From NCBI GenBank assembly GCA_000310025.1, contig FN649748.1, forward strand, positions 2,064,441 through 2,093,702: 29,262 nucleotides of DNA, read 5' to 3'. A model generated the notes under the pieces. It saw only the letters and a list, made by a program, of their open reading frames with translations. It was not told the DNA's origin and ran no database searches. This DNA comes from Ectocarpus siliculosus. Its lineage: Eukaryota > Sar > Phaeophyceae > Ectocarpales > Ectocarpaceae. The position numbers and the translations under genes are program-made. Positions within the stretch are counted from its first letter, which is position 1. Every line of letters starts with the position of its first letter. Below, in pieces: positions 18,173 to 28,821 of this stretch.

Positions 18173-20104
18173 CTAGCACAACCAACCCTACTGTGGTGAA
18201 TGTGTATGATGAACGCTTAGTAGGCACGGGGGGAGCGGCTGTTTGGGGACGGGTGTTATGATCCTGCTGGGTTTTGAAGAAGCTACAGAATTGGGGCCCG
18301 CCACGCACTGACTTGTGATTCGAGAGACGGAACAAAAAACAAAAAAACCTCAGGTATCAAAATACCAGGTGAATAGATTGATTCAGGACCCTACAGCAGT
18401 AGCACATATTAAAATATGGACAAGAATCGCCAGGCATGTTCGTGAAAAAATAGCTCATGGGCCAAGCGTAGCCAGTGTTGGTCAGGCGAAAGAAAGCCTG
18501 CGAGCTAAAAAGTGTGAACTGTGTGGTTATGATACCATTAATATTTCCTCAGTCTCGAGTGAATACATTCCATCAAGCTCCCACGACGAAAGGAAAGAAT
18601 TTTGGAACACCACACCCCACCCTTTGATCTGTGGCGCGTTCTCACAACACTTGAGCACAGCTCACACACACATGCCTCTTACTCACCGCAAAAACTTCTT
18701 GACACATAACACACCCGCTCCGTTTATCGACGTCAACCACAATTAAACATAGAACCACGAGCGAATGTAGTCGTGAAAGAAACACACAAAAGACTCCAGG
18801 ACTCAAGACGAGGTTTGTTCGCCCATCGGCGGAAAACCGCAAGGAGATCAAGACATGCCTGGAAAGATTTAACACGGAGTGCAATCACAGAGGCACAGCA
18901 CTTGGAAGCACAAGCGCCGAGCACACAGCGCCCGCCGCTCCCATCGGCACGTCTCAATGCTCGCTTTGTTCAAAGTTGAGCAGTCTAGCATGCCTCCAGA
19001 TGTATCTCGGCTAGCGTAAGAGATGAATGTATAACCTGCATATCGTTGTTGCACACCCCCTGGAAGGCCCTTATCCAGCGTCACACAGTAAACCCTTCTG
19101 GGGCATAAAAAATCTGGGTGCATAGTCCCTCCCCCCCCCCCCCCCGACACCCCCGTCTGTCAGGCACCGTCCGACGCCAATTGTGAAAAAAAGTGGGCTG
19201 CTTCAGGACGAGGGTGATCTGTCCTTGTGTGTGGTAAGCTCTTCCTCCTTCTCCGTCCGCAATAATCCCCACCCTAGTCCCGATCACGTTCTGCCGTCGA
19301 AATCTCTTCCCCGGGATGACCAGGGATGGTATGGTATCATGGCACCGCCAAGGGTGGTACGTCTAGCCCAACGCGCACAAGAGTCCGAACTTGGGGGTTG
19401 TGTCGTTCTTGGCAGCCTGGGCGGACGAACACCGGCACAAGAAGGCAAGGGGACAGATACGTCGGCATCAGCAGCACGTTTACATCGCGAGAGCATTGCC
19501 GTTTCAGGCAGCGAAACTGCGGGAACTCACCTGCCTGAGGGTCGTGTGGTCTCTGTATGTAGCAACAACTGTGACACAGCCGCCCATGCACGGAACGCGG
19601 AGCAATTCACGACCGACTTTCACACACCGCCCACCTCTCATTCGAAAATTCCTTGGTGGAAACTTAGTTGTTGTCTGGTGGAGACATGTACCCCGCGTAC
19701 CACCAGCCGATGTGTCATTCACGTGCGCCGGGCACGACAAACCCCACAGCTTTGCGACGCCCCTCCCTCCCCCGCCGTAGGCCTACAGGTGTTCCGTCCC
19801 TCTGGCAATTGTGTCCGGGCGAATCTTTTGTCTTCAGTGTTCCTCCGGGTGCCAATCTTCGTGCACTTTGGCTTCATGTCACCAACCACAAAAGATCCTA
19901 GACGAACTAGCCAGGAGAATCTCATGAAGTCACCCCTCTCTCTGCTGTGTGCTAACCGCATCTCCGTACCCCCCATATCCCTCTTCGCCTAGTCTCCCCA
20001 CCCCTCTTTGCCTAACCCTTGCTCTCGATACCGTCGAAAAAAACATCTCGGATGTGCAGCAGCGTGGGCAAAAAACGTAACCACCGCGCATCCCTCTCAC
20101 TCAC
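18173..20104. other. Putative VDAC intron 6 or intergenic DNA
   Basis: Two long plus frames (18315-18746 and 19183-19992) lack an ATG start, domain or splice support. A C15 homopolymer lies at 19131-19145. Confidence 0.45.
19131..19145. repeat. C15 homopolymer
   Basis: An uninterrupted C run preceded by CCCT. Confidence 0.85.
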
Positions 20105-20237
20105 CGCAGCGGTGACGGTGATGGCCACCTTGTCGGCGCACCGGTTGACCGCGCACGCCTGCACCAAGCCGTTCGAGTTCATCTTGGCGCGAACGGTGGT
20201 CTTGGGGTTGCACTGGTATCTCACGCCGGCCTCGAAG
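20105..20237 (-). CDS. VDAC exon 6
   Basis: 133 nt. The acceptor is CCGCAG and the donor GTGAGT. It codes FEAGVRYQCNPKTTVRAKMN and ADKVAITVTAA, the best-conserved part of the family. It ends in phase 0. Confidence 0.85.
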
Positions 20238-23200
20238 CTGCGGTCGTGTCAAGTACGTCACCACGGTAGCAAAAAAAAAAAAGTGATGGTCGTTACAGGA
20301 AGAGATGGGAGAAAAGGCGTCGATGCGGGGTGGACAAGTTACCAGTGCACGACACGAGGAGACAGCCGAATATGCCGCAAAAAAGCAGCATCCGGCTCCT
20401 CGAGGGGCTGTCCGAATCTATAGTAGACGTCTCATCTTTCAAGCACAACCACGACTGCGTTGGAACAGCAAATACCGGAACGACGGGCGGTGGCGTGCTG
20501 TAAAAACGACAACGCAAAACTCCCTCCACCGTCTCAACCATCATCTCAAACAAGCAGCAATAGACGACACCAAAACAACACATGGCACAGATTCACACCC
20601 CTCCGTCAGGGAGGACTCGATGGCCTGACCATGTTCTCAACGTTCCTGGCCACGCCAACATGTCCAGCCGTTGGGGTGGCCAGTTGGCCGGGGCAGCCGA
20701 TGATCATATCATCGAAGACACACACTTTATTACTTGGTCAGCCGCCTAGCGCGGTCAACGCCAATAATGAAAAAAAATCACACACACTTACAACAAACAT
20801 ATTCAGGGAACTCCGGCCTTCGCCTGCCGACACTCAAAAATATATTTCCTTGGCCACAGCTGGTTGGCACGGTCGGCGAAACTTCAAGAACCACATGCTC
20901 ATTAGGAAGAATTTATTTTTTCCCGCTACACGACTGACGTATTTTCATTGGTCAACCGGCTACCGCGGTCTGTGCTAATCAAGAAAAACACACAAGCACC
21001 CAACCGGGCTAACCTGGTCTCGCTCTTCTCGGGTGTGGTCACCGCCATGACGGAGCCCACGAGGTTGGGCTGCAGGATGTAGTAACCCGATGCGTTGAAA
21101 GTCTGCATCGCGTTCGTGCAGGTGAGGCTCGCGCCCCAGCGAGACCCGCCGGTGGCCGCGCCGACGCTGTAGGACTTGAGGGCGGAGTCCTGGAAGCGGG
21201 AACGGGGAAAGGTGGGTGGTGGGAGCGTACTCACGTTTTGCGTGCCGTAGCTGTTAGACCGTCGTCCATGGCTGTGGGGTGGTGCACTAATGCAAACGCA
21301 TGCCGTAATTGTTGGACCATTGACCTCGCATCCCTACAATGCCGGGACGGAGCGACATGCCAGGTTTTCGCCGGCCCAGGCCATGTTTCACAGGGGTTGG
21401 GTGGGTGGGGGGCAAGGGGGCAAGGCCGAGGAAGGGCATATACATCGTGTCCCGCGTCCCTCGCCCAAACCGGTTCTCCATTCAAATTACGATAGAACGA
21501 CACATTTTTCACCGCCATTCAGCCAACTCCATGATAATCGTACTCAACTTTTCCACAACGTGAAAAAGGAGAATCACACTACTGGAGTAATACCACAGGG
21601 AGACCTACAATAGACGCCAGGCTGGTCAACTACGCTACGAGCCTCATCGCGTACGACGCTTTCCTCTAGGTTGCTCGATGCGTGGTCGGAGCACCAGCAA
21701 GGGAGGTCACCTCGCGAAAGACTTCACTGCTGTATCATCTTCAAGCTTAGCCCCAACTATAGCTCGAAACAGCACCCCCGTTGGTCGTGCACGCGACAGC
21801 CCGCTCACGTCTCTGTACCTGCTTTTGAGAGCCCATCGTTTTAGGTGCAAGGCGAACTCCGTCTGTGTGTGCGGGTCCTACAACACGTCGAATCACACCC
21901 ACTTCCCACCTGTGAATAACCAAGACCTGGTGCGTGAAGTGCCACATCCGCAGCTGCTGTATGCAACTGTTACATAAGCCGACGTCGATTTTCGTGCCAT
22001 GCAACAAAACCCAACCGCATGTATGTGTAGCAGCGCACCAGCAGACCAGAACCACAACCCAGCACAAATGAAACATAATTGTTGAAAACCCTGACGGCGT
22101 TCATCGCTGAGCTGGTTAGCGCCTTCGGTGCTACGCATTACGCAACAAACACACACACACACACACACAGACCGCCCGCAAACACATCATTCACAGCTAC
22201 TTATTTATATTATCCCGCCACGCACAAACAACGCACCTTGGGGGCACCCACGATGAAGTCGCCCTGGGCGCCGACCAAGAGAGAGGAGCCCACGGCCATG
22301 CACGTGGAGGTCCTCATCCAGTTGCCCTCAACGTCGAGCGTCGCCCGCGAGGACGATTTGCCCACCGTGTGCTCCATGCTGACCTCGCCCTTGAGAACGT
22401 CGTTCACCTGTTTTTGCCGCGCGCGTTTCGAAGGACGCGAATATGGGCGTGTCTCAAATTTTTGGCATCGACCGCGTTCACTGGCGGACGAGCGAAAAAG
22501 CGTCAGTCTTAAGCGAGGTTCAAGACAGAAAATGCCTCTAAATGCCATTAGCTGGGACCCCGTGTGCGTGGGTGTGTGTGTTTCTTTGATGGGCGTCGAC
22601 CGTTCCACTGCTGTAGCCGGCTGACCAATCAAGACAGTCGTCAGTCCGAATGTCACATCTTGGCCCTTACTTCTATAATAGTACGAATGCTACAGCGTGA
22701 AAGGAGGGGGGGGGGCGACGAAGCTCTTTTCTCCTACAAGAAGCGTCTGAAAGCACTTCGAAAGCAATCATTTCCCCGAAGAACGGGATCCATGCCCCAC
22801 CAAAGACCGGAAAATAGAGGGGGGGGGAACTCCTCTCCACTCTATGCCACACATGAGAGAAGAGAGAGATTTTCACGCCTTTCTCGCAAGATCTTGTACT
22901 TGCTGACGTTTCCAACAAATGCCAATCGCAGCAGTTACGCCTACGACCACAACTGTAAGTACGAGTCAAAGAAAACGCCTACGCCCGCCAGAAACATCGC
23001 CATGAATGCATGCACACCTTGGCGACAAGCTTGACGTTCTTGGCGACGTCCCTCCTAGACGCCTCCAGCCCCATGCTGCCGTCGGGGTTGAGCTGCAGAC
23101 AAAAAACGAACACAGACGACGAGTTAGCGGTCCAGGCCTACTGGCAACGAATAGGCGCACTCAAACCAAGTACGTGCACGGGCCTACCGTCCGCGTTCGT

Positions 23201-26200
23201 CAAAAATCTCTCGTGGCTTGCGCCTCTCAAGCGGGTGTGCCGCCTCAAGGCCTACAAGGCGTTCCGGTTTTCGATGAGGTATTCTGGTATTCGAATACAA
23301 CCTCCTCCCCGACTCGCTCACTCTCGTACCTTCGCCTTGTCGATGGAGACCCCCGACTTGGCGTGGAAGAACTTGGCCTCCAACGCGCCGTTGACGCCCT
23401 TGCTGTGCTCGCTCTTGGCGGTGACCGTCACGCCGTGCGGGGTGGTGTGCTTCATCTTGAGCGTTCGCTTCAAGTTGTAGTCATCGCTGAGGATGTCTGT
23501 CGTACGAGGGAGCGGCAGAACCCCCGACACACACAACACACGACACGCACGGGAGATGAGAGTGATGGGAGGGGGGGCGTTAGACTTCGTCCGGGAAGAG
23601 GGTAAGGGGGCTGCGTGGAAGGGGGGGCTAATTTATCATTTACTAGTGGGTTCTCGGCAAGGGAAGCACAAAAGCCGCCGAGACATGTGATATGTAATGC
23701 GTGCATGCTAGTACATACACACCCAGAGAAATAGGGTACGGGTTGCGCATGACCAGGGCTCTTAAGTGTATCTAGAATCAAAGGTCTGCTTGTGAGCTTG
23801 TCAGCTTTGATGGAAAAGTTGTTTCTTGAAACTGCTGGGGCACGGGCATTTGCTGATTCGCTGGGCGTGGTGGCGCTTCCAAGTCCGTGACTCTCTGTTC
23901 GCGTGCGCTCAAGATTTTACTCATTTCCCGCGATTTGCGTTTGAAGGGCTCATTATCCGTGATTTCACCAAAATTTCAAAGCAGAGGGGGTAGGCCGAAA
24001 ATACTTAGAGCATATTTATCCCCCATTTATATCAAACTCTCTACCGCGTACGCAAATATAGTCTTCGGGAGCTGCGTCTGTGTGACGGAAGCATATCGAC
24101 CGTTTACTGAAAATCAACAATACACCCGACCATTTTTCCAAGGGTGTGTTTAGTACAGTACATACTGGACGTACTCGAGTATTTTACTCGAGTATTTTAC
24201 TATACTCTGTTAATAGTAGGTTTAGTATAGTACAGTTTTCGATACTGTACTAAACGAATAGTAGGCTTTAGTATAGCTCTCCGTACTGTACTATACTCCG
24301 GGTTTAGTATCGGGTTTGGATCGCTACTATACTCGGCTTAGTACAGTACTGCTGAAAATATTGTACTATACTTTTGGGTTTAGTACAGCTCTCGATACTG
24401 CACTACCCCAATAGTACGCTTGAGTACAACCCCCCTTACTGTACTATACTGCAGGTTTAGTACAACCTCTGATACTATACTATCGCAATAGCAGCATTAG
24501 TACAGCTCCTGATACTTTACTAAAACCAACAGTAGGTTTAGTACAGCTCTCCATACTTTAGTAAAGTCAACCGTAGGTTTAGTACTACTATCAGTACTGC
24601 ACTCTACTCGTTCGGATAGTATCCCGAGTATCTGCCCGGATTCCGGCCAAAGGGTGTGTTGATGACGTCATTCTTGAGCAGAAGCGGCGTGTTTTGGTTC
24701 TGTGTGTGCAGTGTGCAACAGCACCAGTACCTCGGTGCTCTACTCAGCGTACTCGAGCAATAGTAATAGTCGTAGTATAAGTACCCGACAGGGGAGGTGG
24801 CAACCATCAGCCATAGCCATGAGTGAGGCCGCTGGCAGTTCCTCCGCGCCTGCCGATGATGCGAGTACAGCACAAGCACTACAAGACGCTACGGGCGGAG
24901 GAGCTTCGCAGCAGCAGACGTAGTGGTAATAATTAATTTGGGTCTCCACACTGCTGTACTGTCCCCAAAGTCAATAATATACTTGAGTACAGCCCTCGAT
25001 ACTGTACTATCCAAAAAGTACGCTTTAGTACAGCTTTCGATACTGTACTATCCAAAAAGTACGCTTTAGTACAGCTTTCGATACTGTACTATCCCAATAG
25101 TACGCTTTAGTTAGCCCTCGATACTGTACTATCACCAATAGTAGGTTTGGTACAGCTTTCGATACTGTACTATAACCAATAGTAGGTTTAGTATAGCTCT
25201 CCGTACTGTACTATACTCCGGGTTTAGTATCGGGTTTGGATCGGTACTATACTCGGCTTAGTACAGTAGTGCTGAAAATGTTGTAATATACTTTTGGGTT
25301 TAGTACAGCTCTCGATACTGTATACTACCCCAATAGTACGCTTGAGTACACCTCTCCGTACTGTACTATACTGCAGGTTCAGTACAACTCCTGATACTAT
25401 ACTATAGAGTACGTTTAGTACTACAATCAATACTGTACTAAAAATACTGTACTGTAAACACAACCTTGCAGTTTTCGGTACATGTTCTTGAAAACCACAC
25501 ACGAAAAAAACGTAAAAGGTTGATGCCATTGCCCTCCTAAAACTGCCCTGTGTGTGTTTTAAAGGTGAGGGGCCGGATTCTCCAAAGAACTCTGGAAAAA
25601 AACTCGGACGCAAGTGCAACTCTCTCTGATTCTTCTGCAAGGTGTATCGTCACTTGACTGCCGTACGGTTACCCTCGTATCGCATCCACTGCGACACCAA
25701 CACCAACCCATTACCACGCACAGCACACCAACAAACAAATCGACGAAAGCAAAAAAGATGCAGTGCATCTGACACGGCGTGCAAAGGTGTACAAACAGAG
25801 AGCGCGGGGCGTGCATGATGGAGGCATACGAATTCGAGCGTGAGGAGACCACACACGTCCGCGTCGATGCAGCACCAGAAAAATCGTTTGTACCCAGCAG
25901 AAATGGCATGGATGAATTCAGATTACTGCTGTTGTTGTATTGGATTAACGCTGTGCATTTGTTGGTCCAATCTACAGGATGCGGACGCCAGTCTCTGTAT
26001 GTAAAATATGAGCCGGGTTGACAATGTCTTTTACTTCTTTCATGCCCTAACCTACCCGCCTGCGGAGCTTACGTACAAGATATTAGCGAAGAGAGACATC
26101 AACGCGTGAAAGACGAAGAGATTCAGGACGCCTCACTACAAATACTTACCGAGCGCGCGCGTGTATATGCCACCTACAGCAGCAACCCAACGCATGCCGC

Positions 26201-27046
26201 CTTTGACACAAGAAATCTTATACTGTGCAGAAACATCACCTTGCGGCACGTTATTATATGCATAACGCTGGGTTTTAGTCCCCCAAAAGGTTACTATAAT
26301 GCACATCTAGCATACGTCGCTGCGTCGACACCACATCTCTCCATGACGTGGGTATATAAACAGCAGATATTTCGCATAAAACAGAACAATACCTGTCTCC
26401 TACATACCGGTACAAATAGTACATAACAATACCTGTACTCTGTATCCTATCCTAGTGCTCTCTACTACCTGACCTCCACTCGTCAAGAACCGTGTATTTA
26501 GAATTTATGCAACGATATATATCTGTACTGCATCTGTTCCTCGGCAAGGCATTTCTCCTTCAAAAGGGTCCAGTAAAATTACAGAGCGGACGGTGAGACA
26601 CACGTAGGCTTACATGCGTAAACTTTCCGTTTGTGATGTACACATGACAAGCAGTGGAGGCAGACGGAGTAAGGATCCTCTGTGTAGCGATACAAAAAGA
26701 GCAGGCGGAACACAGCTGCGCTCGCAGGCAATGGGACCTGCCGCCCAGGATGCAAAATGTTGCCATTGCCGATCCTGCGCAGGGGGGGGGCGGTCTGCGG
26801 TTTTCGCCCTCTCGCTTGGTGCACTTGCGTTTCGAACTCGATTCGCGCACCCGGTGTCATTTTTTGCGGTGACTATTCCTCGGCTCCCGGGAGGTTTCGG
26901 TACACTTTGAGGGAAGGCCAAGACCCATGTGTGTGTCGGGGTAAAACGACCATCGATCCCAGGATCAAAGGTACGATTCTAACGCAAAGAGAGACCAACG
27001 ACTCACCCCTCGCCACCTTGTTGAGGTCGTTGTAGAACACCACCAT
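20105..27046 (-). CDS. Mitochondrial porin (VDAC, Porin_3 family), six-exon gene
   Basis: The gene encodes the voltage-dependent anion channel, the beta-barrel of the mitochondrial outer membrane that passes metabolites. Six exons (27007-27046, 23330-23496, 23018-23092, 22237-22407, 21014-21189, 20105-20237) join in phase to 254 codons. The start matches the VDAC amphipathic helix: MVVFYNDLNKVAR, then DILSDDYNLK. Later strands fit the family, such as GVTVTAK, GVRYQCNPKTTVRAKMN and KVAITVTA, which align with the human-type GIAAKY..AKVNN..KLTLSA pattern. The usual length is about 280, so one C-terminal exon is missing here (see 17993-18172). Every intron is GT-AG. The protein gene has GC-rich third positions. 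Intron 1 carries a transposon and introns 3 to 5 carry repeats. Confidence 0.85.
20726..20787 (+). repeat. Dispersed A-box-like repeat copy (VDAC intron 5)
   Basis: ACTTGGTCAGCCGCCTAGCG, then CGGTCAACGCCAATAATGA and an A/CA-rich tail. TAGCG and CGCCA can pair around CGGTCAA, like a tRNA D-arm. Confidence 0.65.
20845..20892 (+). repeat. Divergent dispersed repeat copy (VDAC intron 5)
   Basis: TTGGCCACAGCTGGTTGGCA, then CGGTCGGCGAA. It shares the GGTTGGCRCGGTCGG core with the copy inside gag. The left arm is altered. Confidence 0.4.
20940..20998 (+). repeat. Dispersed A-box-like repeat copy (VDAC intron 5)
   Basis: TTTTCATTGGTCAACCGGCT, then ACCGCGGTCTGTGCTAATCA and an A/CA-rich tail. It is in the same orientation as the copy at 20726 and lies just downstream of exon 5 on the minus strand. 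Confidence 0.65.
21014..21189 (-). CDS. VDAC exon 5
   Basis: 176 nt. The acceptor is TTCCAG and the donor GTTAGC. It codes SYSVGAATGGSRWGASLT and NLVGSVMAVTTPE. It ends with two bases of a Ser codon completed by exon 6. Confidence 0.85.
21279..21391 (-). pseudogene. Decayed copy of the exon at 29073-29187 (VDAC intron 4)
   Basis: Read on the minus strand this matches the plus-strand exon near 29091-29151 at about 80-85%, weaker on both sides. The equivalent frame reads WAGENLACRSVPAL, then a stop, then GCEVNG, against WAGENPAYRS..VLGCEING. The stop shows decay. It sits in VDAC intron 4 on the VDAC coding strand. Confidence 0.65.
22149..22169. repeat. (AC)n microsatellite
   Basis: About ten AC units, in VDAC intron 4. 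Confidence 0.9.
22237..22407 (-). CDS. VDAC exon 4
   Basis: 171 nt, 57 codons, phase 0. The acceptor is AAACAG and the donor GTGCGT. It codes the middle strands, including MEHTVGKSSSRATLDVEG and GSSLLVGAQGDF. Confidence 0.85.
22567..22634 (-). repeat. Dispersed A-box-like repeat copy (VDAC intron 3)
   Basis: On the minus strand: TTGATTGGTCAGCCGGCTAC, a few inserted bases, CGGTCGACGCCCATCAAAGA, then a CA-rich tail. It matches the copies at 20726 and 20940, here on the opposite strand. Confidence 0.65.
23018..23092 (-). CDS. VDAC exon 3
   Basis: 75 nt, residues 70-94, phase 0 at both ends. The acceptor is CTGCAG and the donor GTGTGC. It codes LNPDGSMGLEASRRDVAKN. Confidence 0.8.
23330..23496 (-). 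CDS. VDAC exon 2
   Basis: 167 nt, residues 14-69. The acceptor is CGACAG and the donor GTACGA. It codes DILSDDYNLKRTLKMK and the first barrel strands (HGVTVTAKSE, GALEAKFF). Confidence 0.85.
24150..24600. repeat. Palindromic unit array, left
   Basis: Same kind of unit as the right array, more diverged. About 220 bases (24262-24482) match the right array (about 25182-25404) in direct orientation, offset by about 920 bases, with few differences. Confidence 0.85.
24819..24923 (+). CDS. Small ORF in hAT-like element centre
   Basis: 34 codons, starting MSEAAGSSSAPADDASTAQ and ending in a Gln-rich stretch before TAG. The start context (AGCCATGAG) is good and a TATA-like AGTATAAGTA lies about 40 bases upstream. 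It resembles the disordered N-terminus of a larger protein, perhaps the remnant of the parent transposase gene. No domain is visible. Confidence 0.35.
   Translation: MSEAAGSSSAPADDASTAQALQDATGGGASQQQT
24963..25448. repeat. 41-bp palindromic unit array, right
   Basis: Units such as those starting at 25027 and 25068 are 41 bp apart. Each contains AGTACAG, a 10-base spacer and CTGTACT, a 7-bp inverted pair, followed by an A-rich linker and a GTAC-containing piece. Unit sequence drifts towards the ends. Confidence 0.85.
25477..27006. other. Rest of VDAC intron 1
   Basis: No exon or repeat of note was recognised. Short frames on both strands lack codon bias. Confidence 0.5.
27007..27046 (-). CDS. 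VDAC exon 1 (40 nt)
   Basis: Codes the first 13 residues (MVVFYNDLNKVAR) and one base of the next codon. The ATG follows CAG directly, so a 5' UTR intron could end there. The donor is GTGAGT. It joins exon 2 in frame to complete an Asp codon, restoring the conserved helix. Confidence 0.8.
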
Positions 27047-27630
27047 CTGCCGCGCGTTTAAGCGTGGGGTTGCGATATCCCGCACGATACGCCGGCCGCC
27101 AAACAGCCACAGCCAAGCCCGAGCCGACAGAGGAGCGAACACCGGCAGACCAAAGACCAAGAATCACCCGGTGGGCGGGAACACGGGGGCGAGAGAGAGC
27201 ACCACGAAAGTGCGTGAAAAGGGGCAAGAGGATAAGGCCCTGGCGTTCACTAGGGTGATCGGTCGGTGTGGGATGCACGGAAACGCGAACCCAACAGCAG
27301 CAGCAGCGCCTGCTGCGCACGCAATCAGCAGTAGGCTCTAACACACATTTCGAGATGAAAAAAAGTTGGGGCCTTTCGGCGAACTGCTGACACACGTCGT
27401 CGGTCAACACGCGAGAGCAAGAAGAGCCCCCTTGGTGTGCACGTACGTTGTTACTTCGCCCCTCCACTGCAGCGGCCAGGGACCAACCTCCTCCGCAACT
27501 CCCTATCCCTACACCGCTCACGGAGAGGCAGAGAGCAACGGCCGTGCACAAACATCCGGCCAACACGCACCCTGAACAAAGGGTTCTCTCCCTCGCCTGA
27601 TGAGGGCCAAAAAAAGCACTGGGGGCATTT
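27047..27630. other. Upstream region of VDAC
   Basis: Probable 5' UTR and promoter of the minus-strand VDAC gene. No TATA box was identified. The long minus frame 27003-27644 is a chance frame running through VDAC exon 1 in a different phase. Confidence 0.4.
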
Positions 27631-27721
27631 TCACTGCACTGCACGGTCGAGGAACAAATCGTTGCGGGTCTCCCGGATCAACTCGCAGCCGAAGCCGGTG
27701 CTGCTGGACACACAACGCTCC
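27631..27721 (-). CDS. Possible terminal exon of an upstream minus-strand gene
   Basis: After an acceptor with a pyrimidine-rich lead (GTCGTCGTCAG) the frame codes ERCVSSSTGFGCELIRETRN and DLFLDRAVQ, then TGA. Third positions are GC-rich like the VDAC exons. The family is not recognised. The opposite strand also has a plausible short frame here, so strand assignment is uncertain. Confidence 0.3.
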
Positions 27722-28821
27722 CTGACGACGACAAGGCTACGTACCTTTGATGCAGAGATGTGAGGGAAAAGAGAGCCGGTGGAACGAGGGCGGAGTGTGC
27801 GTGCGGTGTGTGTGGCACCGGACCGAGCCGCGAACCAACAGGCGGTGGGAGTGCAGATGGGGTCCCCACAGATGGAAGGGTGACACATCATCACTGCTGT
27901 GGTGTCAGCGGGGGGAGATGGACGTCAAGACTACGGCTGCAAACACCAGCGGCAAGCACACACACAAGGCGGAACTTCACCCTTGCACGAGTACTTGCTG
28001 TCTTCCCCTCACGGTTGGCCGCACGGGCGATTGCATCTGTTTTGCAGCAGCCTTTTGTTGTTGTGAGCTCGGGCAAACTAATACTGTGTACCCAGAGAAG
28101 GCAGAGTTCGTCTACTTCTTGCATTCTCGAACACTCGAGACGATGCAGAGGCGATCATGTTTGTAAGAAGGAAGGCGTCGGGCAAAAAGCAGGGTGCCGA
28201 GATCCCAGCCGAAACCACGGTTGAGTTTGGAATCTGCTCTTGGTGCAGCGCGGCGGTGCATTAGCTGGGTCGGGGAAGGAGGATTTACCACGAGACCTGC
28301 GTACTCTACCTTAAATAGCACACCCCTTTGGAATGAATTTTAAGAAGCTCGACGCATGCATACTCCACGATGAAGAGAACGTCACAGGTGCATTTTCAGA
28401 AAGCTCGGGAAGAGGTGATGCCAACGCCGCCATTTTCGGCACCGTCATTTTTTTTATTAATTTGTCATGTTTTTTATTAGTTTTGGCTCGGGGCAGAGTG
28501 ATCGGGCTCTCTGATACATGTAACCGGTCCGGGTGTAGTGTGTGGTTAACTTGTGCGACCTACACACACAGCACGAGAGGGCCGGTACTTGTCGGGTTGG
28601 TCAGGTCTTTGGAGTGTTACGCGTGGCCGGCTAGGAAAGCAAGGAATCGCTCTCTTCCTCACGATGACGAGATGAGGAGGACATGTTCACTTCAAGAGAT
28701 CACCGGAATGACGACACACAACGCACGAGAGCGTTTAGAGGCCCCTTCAAAAACCATGAGCCAATACACTAAACCTGCAATGGTAAGTGACATTTGCAGT
28801 CCTCTCGTCACTTTCGTGCAG
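27722..28821. other. Intergenic or intronic stretch
   Basis: Nothing firm. A plus frame from 28333 is open for 238 codons but conflicts with the better-supported exon frame after 28822 and shows no domain. Confidence 0.45.

Larger units (their letters stand above)
24139..25468. mobile_element. Non-autonomous hAT-like DNA transposon with palindromic arrays
   Basis: The left end reads CAAGGGTGTGTTTAGTACAG. The right end, reverse-complemented, reads CAAGGTTGTGTTTACAGTAC. The flanks are CATTTTTC (24131-24138) and CAGTTTTC (25469-25476), an 8-bp target duplication with one mismatch, as made by hAT transposases. Inside lie two arrays of GTAC-rich palindromic units (about 24150-24600 and 24963-25450) around a unique centre with a 34-codon frame. 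No transposase domain is present, so it would depend on one supplied in trans. It occupies VDAC intron 1. The superfamily call rests on the duplication length and end bases only. Confidence 0.7.

Noticed and set aside
18315-18746. 143-codon plus frame with a KCELCG motif
   Set aside because: No ATG near the start, a single Cys pair only and AT-rich composition; no family recognised.
19183-19992. 269-codon plus frame
   Set aside because: It begins at GTG, has no domain, no clear codon bias and no splice or promoter support, and would lie inside the putative last VDAC intron.
27601-27752. Plus-strand frame opposite the 27631-27721 exon candidate
   Set aside because: It lacks a start or acceptor and its third positions are less GC-rich than the minus frame.
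28782-28821. Possible 39-nt intron (GTAAGT to CAG)
   Set aside because: Far shorter than other introns here, and the frame that would join correctly upstream contains a stop.
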